Shown here: one piece after another, positions 34,770 through 43,120 of the stretch | How positions within the stretch are numbered: the stretch's first letter is position 1 | How the letters are laid out: the number at the start of each line of letters is the position of its first letter | Origin: CAVZBW01 sp963773635 | GTDB lineage: Bacteria; Actinomycetota; Acidimicrobiia; Acidimicrobiales; RAAP-2 | DNA: 64,000 nt | Reading direction: 5' to 3' | NCBI GenBank assembly: GCA_963773635.1 | Contig: CAVZBW010000005.1 | Location: 2,232,001 to 2,296,000 of the forward strand | Program-made: the position numbers and the translations under genes | The notes under the pieces: model-generated | What the model was told of the DNA's origin: nothing | What the model saw: the letters and a program-made list of their open reading frames with translations, nothing else | Database searches by the model: none

Positions 34770-35867
34770 TCAGGCGGGCGTCACCTCGACCGACATGCGC
34801 CCGATCGAGGAGCGGTGGACGGCGTCCATCACGGCCTGCACGGCGACGCCGTCGACGAAGGTGGCGGCCACCGGGTCTGCGGGCACCGGCCGGCCGAGAA
34901 CCCGATCGCGCAAGACCTCGTAGACCCGGGTGTAGGGGTGCAGGTCGATACCCATCGAGTGCCACATGTCGTAGGCCGTGACGAGCAGCTCCGAGGGAGG
35001 CGGCGATGCCGGGGACCCGGCAAGGTCGTCGGGGACGGGCAGGGGGCGGGCCCCGTGGCCGTCGTCTATCCACACTTCGTCGCCCTGCAGCCATGCACTG
35101 CCCGCCGTCCCGGAGACCTTGGTCTGGACCACGAACTGCCCGGCGGTCGCGCAGGAACCGTGCATGATGCCCTCCGCGCCGTTGGCGAGCCGGAACTGGA
35201 CGGTGTAGGTGTCGTCGGCCGTCATGGCACGGCCGCGCGCCAGGGTCTGCAGCGACGCGCTGACCGTCTCGAATTCCCCGAGCGACGAGCGTACCTGGTC
35301 GATCACGTGCGAGCCGTGGGCGCCGAGCCAGCCCCCGCCCTGCCCGGCGTCGGTCCACCACGTCGGGATCTCCGCCGACGGGTCGGCCAGGGTCGGCATC
35401 TGCAGGAGGAAGAGGGCGAAGAGCGGCTCACCGATCGCGCCCTCGGCGATGGCCCGAGCCAACGTCGCCTGGCCGGTGGCGAACCGCCACTCGGTCCCGA
35501 GCAGGTGCACGACTCCGGCGGCCTCGGCGGCGGACAGCATGGAGCGGGCCTCGGCGAGGTCCCGGGCAAACGGCTTCTCGCACACGACGTGCTTGCCGGC
35601 CGCGACCGCCTCGAGGACGATCGGACCGTGCGTGTGCGGTGGGGTGGCGACGGCCACCACGTCCACCCCCGGCACGGCCAGGGCGGCGGCGAGCGAGGTG
35701 GTGGCCTCCGGAATGCCGAACAGGGCGGCCCGCTTGGAGGCCTTGTCCTGGTCGCGCCCGACGAGGGCCTTGACCTCGATCCCGGCGGCCTGCAAGGCCC
35801 GAACGTGGGTCAGCACGCCGAAGCCCGTCCCCACGACGGCTGCACCAAGGCGGCGTTCGGGGCTCAC
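34770..35867 (-). CDS. Gfo/Idh/MocA-family oxidoreductase
   Basis: A 365-residue dehydrogenase: Rossmann N-terminus (GAAVVGTGFGVLTHVRALQ), the CEKPFA motif (VVCEKPFARDL) and the GGGWLGAHGSHVIDQV segment typical of the C-terminal alpha/beta domain. These enzymes oxidise or reduce sugars, inositols or related polyols with NAD(P). The GTG start overlaps the stop of the nitroreductase-like gene by four bases (GTGA), so the two are co-translated. Substrate cannot be named. Confidence 0.88.
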   Translation of the reverse strand: MSPERRLGAAVVGTGFGVLTHVRALQAAGIEVKALVGRDQDKASKRAALFGIPEATTSLAAALAVPGVDVVAVATPPHTHGPIVLEAVAAGKHVVCEKPFARDLAEARSMLSAAEAAGVVHLLGTEWRFATGQATLARAIAEGAIGEPLFALFLLQMPTLADPSAEIPTWWTDAGQGGGWLGAHGSHVIDQVRSSLGEFETVSASLQTLARGRAMTADDTYTVQFRLANGAEGIMHGSCATAGQFVVQTKVSGTAGSAWLQGDEVWIDDGHGARPLPVPDDLAGSPASPPPSELLVTAYDMWHSMGIDLHPYTRVYEVLRDRVLGRPVPADPVAATFVDGVAVQAVMDAVHRSSIGRMSVEVTPA

Positions 35868-36310
35868 GGCTTGGGGGTGGCCACGAGGACCGGGATCCGC
35901 CGATCGGTGTTGGCCTGGTATTCCTCGTAGGGGGGCCAGGCCTCGACGGCTCTCCGCCACCACTCCTCGCGCTGCTCGCCCTGCACCTCGCGCACCGTCA
36001 CGCCGACGATCTCGGTGCCGTCTTGGATCTGGACCTCGTCGGGATGGGAAAGGAGATTGAAGTACCAGCCGGGGTTCTCGGGGTCGCCACCCTTGGACGC
36101 GACGATGGCGTACTCGCCGCCGTGCTCGACGCGCATGACGGGTGCCTTGCGTACCCTGCCCGTGCGCCGCCCTCGCATGGTGACCACGACCACAGGCTTG
36201 CCGGTGTCCCAGAGCGTGGTGCCCTCCCGGCCGCCTGACCGCTCGTAGGTCTCCACCTGGTCTCGCACCCAGTCCCAGGCGCTCGGCTCGTACTCCCCTT
36301 GCAGCGTCAT
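35864..36310 (-). CDS. Deazaflavin (F420)-dependent nitroreductase-family protein
   Basis: A 148-residue DDN-like split-barrel protein: TLWDTGKPVVVVTMRGRRTGR, RKAPVMRVEHGGEYAIVASKGGDPENPGWYFNL and the C-terminal QREEWWRRAVEAWPPYEEYQ motif are the hallmark blocks. The family uses reduced coenzyme F420 to reduce quinones, unsaturated compounds or nitro groups, which supports an F420-making actinobacterium. Coupled to the Gfo/Idh gene downstream by GTGA overlap. The physiological substrate is unknown. Confidence 0.88.
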   Translation of the reverse strand: MTLQGEYEPSAWDWVRDQVETYERSGGREGTTLWDTGKPVVVVTMRGRRTGRVRKAPVMRVEHGGEYAIVASKGGDPENPGWYFNLLSHPDEVQIQDGTEIVGVTVREVQGEQREEWWRRAVEAWPPYEEYQANTDRRIPVLVATPKP

Positions 36311-36368
36311 GGCCCCTACCGTATGGCCGCGACGGGGGATGTCAACGCCCCTCGAGCCAGGAGGGACG

Positions 36369-37223
36369 ATGCTCGACGATCGATCTCACGGCGCCGGGGG
36401 CCGGCCGGAGGGAGGTACGGAAGGTCCGGAGTCCCGCGTCGAGGGCACCGTCACGGTGGACGGCCACCCGGTGTGGTTCGAGGCTCACGGGTCGGGAGCA
36501 CCCCTGGTGCTGCTCCATGGGGGACTCGCCACCAACGCCACGTGGGAGCCGCAGATCCGGGGCCTTTCGGCACGACGGCGGGTCGTCGCCCCGGAGAGGA
36601 CCGCTCATGGCCACACGCCCGACCGCGCCGGGCCTCTCATGTACGAGCAGATGGCCGAGGAGACCGCCCAGGTGCTCCGGGCCCTCGACCTCGGGCCGGT
36701 CGACCTGCTCGGCTGGAGTGACGGTGGGATGGTCGGGTTCCTCCTGGCCGTGCACGAGCCCGGTCTCGTGCGCACCCTGGCGACGACCGGGAGCGGCTTT
36801 TCCAGCGCGGGCTACGTGCGCGGGTCGATGGAGGAGCTGACGTCTCTCGAGCACGACGACGAGGATCTGGCCATCTTCGCCTCCCTGTACTCGGAGGTCT
36901 CGCCGGACGGTCCCGAGCATTTCCCGGTCGTGTGGGGCAAGGTCCGGAGCCTTTGGTCCGAGCCCTTTGACTGGTCGGCCGACCTCGAGCGGGTGTCGGC
37001 CCCGCTCCTCGTCATTGTCGGGGACGACGACTACGTCACCGTCGGACACGCCGACGAGATGGCCCGCCGGGTGCCACGAGGCCAGCTCGCCGTGATCCCG
37101 GGCGCCTCGCATCTCGCCCCGAGCGAGAAACCCGAGCTGTTCAACCGGTTGTTGCTCGACTTCGTGGATTCCCCCGCCGTCGACACGATGATGCCGCTCC
37201 GCCGGAGGGGCGTCGGCACCTAG
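36369..37223 (+). CDS. Alpha/beta hydrolase
   Basis: A 284-residue alpha/beta hydrolase with oxyanion HGG loop (LVLLHGGLATNATWEPQ), nucleophile Ser in GWSDGGMVGF, the acid Asp in VGDDDYV and His in IPGASHLAP. An ~22-residue low-complexity N-terminal extension (GGRPEGGTEGPESR) precedes it. Family members include esterases, haloalkane hydrolases and peptidases; no substrate can be given. ATG 36369 follows AGGAGGGA. Divergent from the nitroreductase-like gene. Confidence 0.85.
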   Translation: MLDDRSHGAGGRPEGGTEGPESRVEGTVTVDGHPVWFEAHGSGAPLVLLHGGLATNATWEPQIRGLSARRRVVAPERTAHGHTPDRAGPLMYEQMAEETAQVLRALDLGPVDLLGWSDGGMVGFLLAVHEPGLVRTLATTGSGFSSAGYVRGSMEELTSLEHDDEDLAIFASLYSEVSPDGPEHFPVVWGKVRSLWSEPFDWSADLERVSAPLLVIVGDDDYVTVGHADEMARRVPRGQLAVIPGASHLAPSEKPELFNRLLLDFVDSPAVDTMMPLRRRGVGT

Positions 37224-37272
37224 CGACGCGATCGGCATCCCGCCGTGAGAGCCTTTGTCCCGGAGGTGGCCG

Positions 37273-38028
37273 ATGCGTCGTGAGTCCGATGGTGCCCGGA
37301 ACCGGTTCGCCCAGGACCTCTTCGCGCCCCTGCCCGCTCGGTACGACCGGCTGGCCGAGGTGCTGTCGATGGGCCAGAACGGCAGGTGGCGCCGAGAGAT
37401 GGTCACGAGAGGCCTGGCTCGAGCACCCGAGAGGGTGCTCGACGTCGCCTGCGGCACCGCCGGCGTCACCCGTCTTCTCGCCACCCGGTCGGACGCCCGG
37501 GTCGTGGGCCTCGACCTGACCGAGGCCATGATCCGGCAGGGGCAACGCAACGTCGCCGGGGACGGGCTCACCGATCGAGTCGACCTCGTGGTGGGCCAGG
37601 CGGAGCGGCTGCCCTTCCCCGACGCAACGTTCGACGCCCTCACGTTCACCTACCTGCTGCGCTACGTAGAGGATCCCCAAGCCACCCTGGACGAGCTCGC
37701 CCGCGTGGTGCGACCCGGAGGGGTCGCCGCCAGCCTCGAGTTCTTCGTGCCCCCAAATCGCTTCTGGCACGCCTCGTGGGACCTGTACACCCGGGTGGTC
37801 CTGCCCCTCGGCGGCTGGCTGCTCGGGGGCCGGGAGTGGCTCCAGGTCGGGAAGTTCCTCGGTCCCAACATCAGCAACCACTACCGCCGCTACCCGCTCG
37901 CCTGGACCATGGAGGCCTGGCGGCTCGCCGGCTTCGAAGATGTGGGGGCGAAGGTGATGAGCCTCGGCGGAGGCCTCGTCATGTGGGGTCGCCGGGCGGG
38001 ACCGCCTGGGCGCGCACCGGGTCGATGA
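37273..38028 (+). CDS. UbiE/MenG-like class I SAM-dependent methyltransferase
   Basis: A 251-residue methyltransferase: FAPLPARYDRLAEVLSMGQNGRWRREM opens as in demethylmenaquinone methyltransferases, then motif I VLDVACGTAGV, D in VGLDLTEAMI, and the family block DALTFTYLLRYVEDPQATLDELARVVRPGG. It may methylate a quinone; this fits the UbiA-like membrane protein that follows with an ATGA overlap. A lipid substrate is an alternative. GGAGG precedes the ATG at 37273. Confidence 0.85.
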   Translation: MRRESDGARNRFAQDLFAPLPARYDRLAEVLSMGQNGRWRREMVTRGLARAPERVLDVACGTAGVTRLLATRSDARVVGLDLTEAMIRQGQRNVAGDGLTDRVDLVVGQAERLPFPDATFDALTFTYLLRYVEDPQATLDELARVVRPGGVAASLEFFVPPNRFWHASWDLYTRVVLPLGGWLLGGREWLQVGKFLGPNISNHYRRYPLAWTMEAWRLAGFEDVGAKVMSLGGGLVMWGRRAGPPGRAPGR

Positions 38029-38786
38029 CGGGGGGCGACATGTCGGTCAATGAGTCCAACCGGCGGCCCGCCTTCTATGCCGCGGCCCCGGGGGGATGGC
38101 GAGACTGGTGGACCCTCCTCCACCCTCCGTACACGGCCTGGCATCTCGGCTACGTCGTGATCGGCGCCTGCCTCGCTCCCGAGGTGCTGCTCACGAATCT
38201 TCTCGCCACGCTCCTCGCCTTCTTCGCCGCCGTCGGCTTGGCCGCGCACGCCCTCGACGAGCTGCACGGACGCCCCTTGCGCACCGCCATCCCCTCGTCG
38301 GTCCTCTCCGGCGTCGCGGTGGGCGGGCTGGTCGTCGCCCTCGGCCTCGGAGCCGCCGGCATCGACCGGGTGGGCTGGCAGCTCCTCCCCTTCCTGGTGG
38401 TCGGGCCGATCCTGGTCGTCGCCTACAACTTCGAGCTGTGGGGCGGCATCGTGCACAACGACGTCGGGTTCGGGGCCGCCTGGGGTGCATTTCCCGTCCT
38501 CACGGCCTACGTCGCCCAGACGGGAACCCTGGCATGGGCGCCCGCCATCGCGGCCGTGGCGGCGATGGCGCTCTCGGTGGCCCAACGCAGTCTGAGCACT
38601 CCGGCGAGGTTGGTGCGTCGGCGCACCGTCGGGGTGGAGGGTCAGCTGCGGCTGGCCGACGGCCGGGTCACCTCACTCGATGCGCGCAGCCTTCTCGCAC
38701 CGCTCGAAAAGGCACTGCGTTGGATGTCCGGCGGGATCGTCCTCCTCGCCGCCGCGCTGGCGGTGGCGCGTCTCGCGCCGGCCTAA
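38025..38786 (+). CDS. UbiA-like integral membrane protein
   Basis: A 253-residue, ~7-helix protein with weak resemblance to UbiA prenyltransferases: AAHALDELHGRPLRT (a D-x-x-x-G-R-P-like turn) stands where the first Asp-rich motif NDxxDxxxD would be, and YNFELWGGIVHNDVGF where the second would be. The canonical Asp clusters are incomplete, so prenyl transfer is not assured. It is coupled to the methyltransferase gene (ATGA), which suggests a shared quinone or lipid pathway. ATG 38040 with a G-rich site is an alternative start. Confidence 0.6.
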   Translation: MTGGDMSVNESNRRPAFYAAAPGGWRDWWTLLHPPYTAWHLGYVVIGACLAPEVLLTNLLATLLAFFAAVGLAAHALDELHGRPLRTAIPSSVLSGVAVGGLVVALGLGAAGIDRVGWQLLPFLVVGPILVVAYNFELWGGIVHNDVGFGAAWGAFPVLTAYVAQTGTLAWAPAIAAVAAMALSVAQRSLSTPARLVRRRTVGVEGQLRLADGRVTSLDARSLLAPLEKALRWMSGGIVLLAAALAVARLAPA

Positions 38787-38796
38787 GCGCTTCGCG

Positions 38797-39459
38797 TTAT
38801 GGGCGCGCTCCCGAGGCCGGCAGGCCGACCTTGAGCTGAACGAGAAGACCCCGGACGCGACGACCGATGTCATCCCTGATGACGCGCACCTCGTCGAGAG
38901 ACCGACCGGCAGGGTCCTCCACCTCCCAGTCCTCGTAGTGCTTCCCCGCAACGAGCGGGCAGGCGTCGCCACAGCCCATCGTGACGACGACGTCGGCCGC
39001 ATTCAGTACCTCGGTAGACCAGGGCTTGGGGAACCCATCGGAGATGTCGATACCCACCTCGGCCATGGCCGCCACGGCCTCGGGATTGATCTCCATCGCC
39101 GGCTCCGAGCCGCCGGACCAGGCGACGGCCCGATCTCCGGCCAGGTTGCCAAACCATCCAAGCGCCATCTGTGACCGACCGGCATTGTGGGTGCACAGGA
39201 AGAGCACCGCTGGAACCGTCTTGTTCGAGGGCTGCGCAGCGTGCACCAACGCATCGAGCCGATCACGGGCGAAGCGCTCGGTCCCGACGACCAGCCACGT
39301 CTTGATCCGGGCGTTCGCCGCTCGCTGTAGGTAGCTGTCCACGACGATGGACTCCACCGTCTCCGTCCCGAATACCCCTTTGAACCGGCGGTGTAGAGCC
39401 CGAGCCACGCTCTCGAGTTGCTTCTTCGTCTCCGGCGAGAGCAAGTCGGTCTCGATCAT
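38797..39459 (-). CDS. arsC: Arsenate reductase (mycothiol/thioredoxin-linked low-MW phosphatase type)
   Basis: A 220-residue protein: a helical N-terminal domain (~1-80, MIETDLLSPETKKQLESVARALHRRFKGVFGTETVE) joined to a low-molecular-weight phosphatase domain with the CX5R loop in LFLCTHNAGRSQMALGWF and the VTMGCGDACPLVAGKHYEDWEVEDPAG block bearing additional redox cysteines and the acid Asp. This two-domain layout is typical of actinobacterial ArsC. It reduces arsenate to arsenite. Last gene of the ars operon, 46 bases after the flavin reductase. ATG 39459 chosen. Confidence 0.87.
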   Translation of the reverse strand: MIETDLLSPETKKQLESVARALHRRFKGVFGTETVESIVVDSYLQRAANARIKTWLVVGTERFARDRLDALVHAAQPSNKTVPAVLFLCTHNAGRSQMALGWFGNLAGDRAVAWSGGSEPAMEINPEAVAAMAEVGIDISDGFPKPWSTEVLNAADVVVTMGCGDACPLVAGKHYEDWEVEDPAGRSLDEVRVIRDDIGRRVRGLLVQLKVGLPASGARP

Positions 39460-39505
39460 CTCGCGTCCCCATTTCGTCGCCCTGCTAGTCCGCGCCACTC
39501 CACGT

Positions 39506-40903
39506 TCATGACGACCCTGCTCGCCACGCTCGGACCCATGCCTGGGACCCGCCCTGGACCACATCCCAGGGGCTGCCAAGCGGCGGTGTGTAGGAGAGAT
39601 CGAGGTCGCTCACGGCATCCACCGAAAGGCCCGAGAAGATTGCCGCCGCGGCGATATCGATCCGCTTGGCCACCTCGCCGTGACGGTGGCCGAAGATCTG
39701 GAGTCCGAGCAGCTGGCCCGTACGACGATCGCCCGTATAGCGCAGGCGCAGGCGATGCGAGCCGGGGTAGTAGGCCTTGTGGTCGTCACCCTCGAACTCG
39801 ACCGTGAGCGGGTGGAACCCAGCGGACCGGGCCTCGTGGTCTCGCAATCCGGTCCGGGCCGCGACCATGTCGAAGATCTTCACTACCTGGGTGCCAAGGC
39901 TCCCGGCGAATGATCTTTGACCGCCGAGGGCGTTCTCGCCGGCCACGCTGCCCTGCTTGTGGGCGGTCGTGCCGAGCGGAAGATAGGTGATTCCCAGCAG
40001 ACGGTGATGGGTCACCACGCAGTCACCGGCGGCAAAGACGTCGGGAAGGTTGGTCCGCATCTGGGTATCCACGGCGATGGCTCCCTTGAAGCCGAGCTCG
40101 GCCCCGGCTTGGGCAGCCAGTTCGGTGTCCGGGCGCACACCGACGACCACGAGGACGAGGTCGGTATCGACGAGCACCTCCGCTCCCTCCGCCGTGGTGG
40201 CAGTGACCGACAGCCGATTCGCGCCGTCTCCCCGGCCGATCCGGCGAACCGTGGTGTTGGTCCGCACCTCGACGCCGTGCTCGACGAGTTGGTGTCGCAC
40301 GAGCGCCCCCAGCTCGGGGTCGACCGTCGGCAGGACCTCGGGCAACTGCTCGATCTGGGTGACCGCCAGGCCACGGGCCACCAGGGCCTCGGCCATCTCG
40401 AGGCCGATGTAGCCCGCTCCGACGATGACCACCCGTGCGGGGTGGCGCTCCTCCAGGGTCCGCATGACGGCGAAGGTGTCCCCCATCGAGTGGAGCAGGT
40501 GGACGCCGTCCTCGCTGCCCAAGGCGTCTGCTCCGGCCAGCCCGTCGATCAGCGGGCGAACCGACGTCGCTCCCGTGCCCACAACCAGGGCGTCGTAGCC
40601 GATCAGTTCCTCGGTGCCGTCGTTCGAGACGACCAGGAGCTTGTGGCCGCCCACGTCGATGCGGCGGGCCACCGTGTCGAGCCGTACCTGCATCCCGGTG
40701 GCCTCCAAGTCGGCCAGGGTCCGGTGCGCCAGGTTGCGCCAGTGGGTGACCTCGCCGGAGACGTAGTACGGGATGCCGCAGATCGAGAAGTTCGGGTAGG
40801 CGTCGGCGACCACCACGGTCACCTCGGTCTGCGGGTCAAGTTCCCGGGCCCGCAAGGCGGCGCTGATCCCAGCGTCGCTGCCGCCGATGGCTACCAGGTG
40901 CAT
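39506..40903 (-). CDS. FAD-dependent pyridine-nucleotide disulfide oxidoreductase (CoA-disulfide-reductase-like)
   Basis: A 465-residue flavoprotein: N-terminal FAD loop HLVAIGGSDAGISAALRARELD, a single redox Cys in NFSICGIPYYVSG as in CoA-disulfide reductase and NADH oxidases, a second Rossmann fold VVIVGAGYIGLEMAEALVARG, NLPDVFAAGDCV near residue 285 and a C-terminal dimerisation domain. In ars operons similar reductases are proposed to keep thiols or arsenic species reduced. It lies between arsC and the aquaglyceroporin gene on one strand. Redox partner unknown. Confidence 0.85.
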   Translation of the reverse strand: MHLVAIGGSDAGISAALRARELDPQTEVTVVVADAYPNFSICGIPYYVSGEVTHWRNLAHRTLADLEATGMQVRLDTVARRIDVGGHKLLVVSNDGTEELIGYDALVVGTGATSVRPLIDGLAGADALGSEDGVHLLHSMGDTFAVMRTLEERHPARVVIVGAGYIGLEMAEALVARGLAVTQIEQLPEVLPTVDPELGALVRHQLVEHGVEVRTNTTVRRIGRGDGANRLSVTATTAEGAEVLVDTDLVLVVVGVRPDTELAAQAGAELGFKGAIAVDTQMRTNLPDVFAAGDCVVTHHRLLGITYLPLGTTAHKQGSVAGENALGGQRSFAGSLGTQVVKIFDMVAARTGLRDHEARSAGFHPLTVEFEGDDHKAYYPGSHRLRLRYTGDRRTGQLLGLQIFGHRHGEVAKRIDIAAAAIFSGLSVDAVSDLDLSYTPPLGSPWDVVQGGSQAWVRAWRAGSS

Positions 40904-40921
40904 GGAGGGCTCCCTTGTTGG

Positions 40922-41698
40922 CTAGGTCTGCGGCAGCACTTCGTCGGCCCCTCGTGGATGCTCGCCGTTGACCGCCGGGGCGGCGTCGAGGTCGTGATGA
41001 GGGAAGACGGCGTCGGCCGCCTCGGCGGGGGTGATCCGGGGATACAGCGTCCGGATCACCCCGAAGGCCACGACGCCGCCGACCACTTGGGCCGCGATGA
41101 AGGCCGGTACCGAGGACGGAGCGATGCCGGCAAAGGAGTTCGAGAACATGCGCCCGACCGTGATGGCCGGGTTGGCGAAGCTGGTCGAGCTGGTAAAGAA
41201 GTAGGCGGCTCCGATGTAGGCACCGACGGCCGCCGGCGCGAGCCGACTCCTCCCCGTCCGCGCCAGGGCGAAGATCACGAGGAGGAGGCCCAACGTGGCC
41301 ACGACCTCGGAGAGGAAGTGTGGCCCGCTGGCCCGGTGCTTGGTCGAAATGCTGACCGCCGCCGCCCCGAACATGACGTTGGCCACGACCGCGCCGCCGA
41401 TGCAGCCCGCCACCTGGGCCGGCAGATAGGCGGCGGCCTCTCGCCAGCGCAGGCCCCCAAATCCGGCATCGACAAACGAGACGACGGGGTTGAGGTGGGC
41501 ACCCGAGATCGGACCGAACATCAAGATGATGGCGAAGAGCCCGGCGCCCGTCGCCGCGGCGTTCTCGAAGAGTTGCAGCCCGACGTCGCCCGGGCTGAGG
41601 TGTTGGGCGGCGATGCCCGAGCCGATGACCGTGGCGGCCAGGAATCCGCTGCCCAGGAACTCGGCCGTGAGCCGGCGCCAGAGCGCCGCTTCCATCAT
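40922..41698 (-). CDS. MIP-family aquaglyceroporin (AqpS-like arsenite channel)
   Basis: A 258-residue, six-helix aquaporin-family channel with both half-helix motifs: NPV in ISGAHLNPVVSFVDA and NPA in SFANPAITVGRMFS, plus a ~35-residue soluble tail. Within an ars operon such channels (AqpS) let arsenite flow out after ArsC reduces arsenate. No arsB or acr3 efflux pump is present nearby, so this channel is the only visible exit route, as in the AqpS-ArsC pairing of rhizobia. Two ATGs (41698, 41695) are possible starts. Confidence 0.87.
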   Translation of the reverse strand: MMEAALWRRLTAEFLGSGFLAATVIGSGIAAQHLSPGDVGLQLFENAAATGAGLFAIILMFGPISGAHLNPVVSFVDAGFGGLRWREAAAYLPAQVAGCIGGAVVANVMFGAAAVSISTKHRASGPHFLSEVVATLGLLLVIFALARTGRSRLAPAAVGAYIGAAYFFTSSTSFANPAITVGRMFSNSFAGIAPSSVPAFIAAQVVGGVVAFGVIRTLYPRITPAEAADAVFPHHDLDAAPAVNGEHPRGADEVLPQT

Positions 41699-41725
41699 CG
41701 ACCTCTCTCCGACCCAACCGGCGTC

Positions 41726-42196
41726 TCAGCAGCAGGACGACGTGGGAGCGGCCGCGGCCAGATCCGGACGGGTGGCGCAACAGGCGGCCTCGTTCGGGTC
41801 AGCCGCGCGCAGCTCACCCGGGGGCATCTCGGCGTCAGCCAAGACGGTGTAGATCTCCCAGGGCTCCCCGCCCGGGCCGTCGACCCAGACCTTGTCCTGG
41901 ACGGCGTAGCAGCACAACGTCTGGTTCTCGGTGGCCGTGGCCATCCCGGCTTCGCGGAGCCGACCCGTGGCCGCGGCCACCTCCTCCGTGGAGGCCACCT
42001 CGACCCCCAGATGGTTGAGCGATCCCGGCCGCTGGGCCTTGTCTTCGATCAGCACCAGCTTGAGTGGTGGATCGGTCACGGCGAAATTTGCGTAGCCGGG
42101 GCGAACCTTCGCGGGTTCGGTGGCGAAGAGCTTCGAGTAGAAGTCGATGGCCTTGTCGAGATCGGCGACGTTGAGGGCGAGTTGGACGCGGGCCAC
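41726..42196 (-). CDS. arsI: ArsI/CadI-type VOC dioxygenase (organoarsenical C-As lyase)
   Basis: A 156-residue vicinal-oxygen-chelate protein: Q5, H62 and E114 (RVQLALNV, LNHLGVEV, EPWEIYTV) fit the Fe(II) ligands of ArsI, and C95-C96 in QTLCCYAVQDKVWV are the paired cysteines that bind trivalent arsenic. Extra Cys pairs at ~139-140 and the C-terminus (TSSCC) may also bind metalloids. ArsI cleaves the C-As bond of methylarsenite or aromatic arsenicals. First gene of the operon, divergent from arsR. The GTG at 42196 follows GGGAGG, better than the ATG at 42217. Confidence 0.87.
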   Translation of the reverse strand: MARVQLALNVADLDKAIDFYSKLFATEPAKVRPGYANFAVTDPPLKLVLIEDKAQRPGSLNHLGVEVASTEEVAAATGRLREAGMATATENQTLCCYAVQDKVWVDGPGGEPWEIYTVLADAEMPPGELRAADPNEAACCATRPDLAAAAPTSSCC

Positions 42197-42280
42197 GGCA
42201 GGACCTCCCTGATACATTTACCACTATCGATGCCATTGTGGAACATATATCGACTACTGTCAATCTCTAGGGGACCGAAC

Positions 42281-42625
42281 ATGGCGAGAACCGGGACCGT
42301 GGCTCCTCGCAGCGACAACGACCTGTGCTGTGCCTCGCTGGTGGAGGCCCCTCTCGACGAGCAAGAGGCCAGGGAGCTTGCCCTGGTGCTGGCCGCCCTG
42401 GCCGACCCGGTGCGCCTGCGGCTGCTCTCGATCGTCGCCTCCCGGGACGAAGTCTGCTCGTGCGACCTCGAGGCGCCGCTCGGCAAGAGCCAGCCCACCG
42501 TGTCGCACCACACCAAGGTCCTCTCGGAGGCGGGGCTCCTCGTAGGCGAGAAGCGCGGCCGTTGGATGTGGTGGCGGGTCGATCCCGGCCGCCTCGCGAC
42601 CGTCCGCCAGGCACTCGGCGGCTAG
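42281..42625 (+). CDS. arsR: ArsR-family metalloregulator
   Basis: A 114-residue winged-helix repressor. ELALVLAALADPVRLRLLSIVA is the first ArsR helix pair, CSCDLEAPLGKSQPTVSHHTKVL the recognition region. C16-C17 near the N-terminus and C59/C61 (EVCSCDL, the ELCVCDL type box) would form the As(III) site. It is divergent from the ars operon across an AT-rich 84-base region. The organism places it to shut off arsI-aqpS-arsC until arsenite appears. Confidence 0.88.
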   Translation: MARTGTVAPRSDNDLCCASLVEAPLDEQEARELALVLAALADPVRLRLLSIVASRDEVCSCDLEAPLGKSQPTVSHHTKVLSEAGLLVGEKRGRWMWWRVDPGRLATVRQALGG

Positions 42626-42629
42626 CGCG

Positions 42630-42995
42630 TCAGGCGACGCTCGCACCCACCAATAGACCGGCCGAGACAAGCAGCAAGACGACACAGATCTTGAACCAGA
42701 CGACCGGCGTGCGAGCGCCGGTCACGGCCGTGAGGGCAGCCAGGGCAACGAGCAGGCCGGAGGCGACGCCGTCGACTGCACCGGTAGGGCGTACGCCGAC
42801 GGCCGTCGCGGTCAGCACGAAAGCCGCCGTGCCCCACATCGCGACCGCCTCGACCAACCACTCCTGGAGGAAGACCCGCTGGTTGTCCGAACCGAGGGTG
42901 CGGAACCCGGCAACGACACGAGGCGTGGCCAGCGCGTGCATCAGACCCCACGTCGCCACGAGAGCGGCACCGGCATAAGCGAGAGAAGCACTCAC
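42630..42995 (-). CDS. Small four-helix membrane protein
   Basis: A 121-residue hydrophobic protein with four predicted helices (~3-24, 41-62, 68-88, 95-118). GTG 42995 gives the natural start (VSASLAYAGAALVATWGLMHALATP); the open frame runs on to 43166 through a tandem repeat that is unlikely to be coding. Convergent with arsR, 4 bases apart. No family recognised. Confidence 0.6.
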   Translation of the reverse strand: MSASLAYAGAALVATWGLMHALATPRVVAGFRTLGSDNQRVFLQEWLVEAVAMWGTAAFVLTATAVGVRPTGAVDGVASGLLVALAALTAVTGARTPVVWFKICVVLLLVSAGLLVGASVA

Positions 42996-43056
42996 GCCCT
43001 CGATAGTCAGGCCTGGCCGCCGTGCCCGAAAGGGCCATTGGTCACGGATCGCCGCT

Positions 43057-43103
43057 CGGTCGTGGTCGGTCGTGGTCAGTCGTGGTCGGTCGTGGTCGGT
43101 CGT
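43057..43103 (+). repeat. Tandem decamer repeat (CGTGGTCGGT)
   Basis: The 10-base unit CGTGGTCGGT is repeated four times without gaps (43061-43100, one copy with one mismatch) and flanked by partial copies (CTCGGT before, CGTC after). It lies in the ~125-base gap upstream of the small membrane protein gene. Confidence 0.85.
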
Positions 43104-43120
43104 CAACAGTGGACGCCGCC

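Noticed and set aside
39917..42625. Very long plus-strand frame (~900 codons) ahead of arsR
   Set aside because: Only its last 114 codons are the arsR gene; the rest is the antisense shadow of the ars operon.
43057..43103. CRISPR or attachment site
   Set aside because: It is a gapless decamer tandem repeat with no spacers, no integrase and no flanking tRNA.
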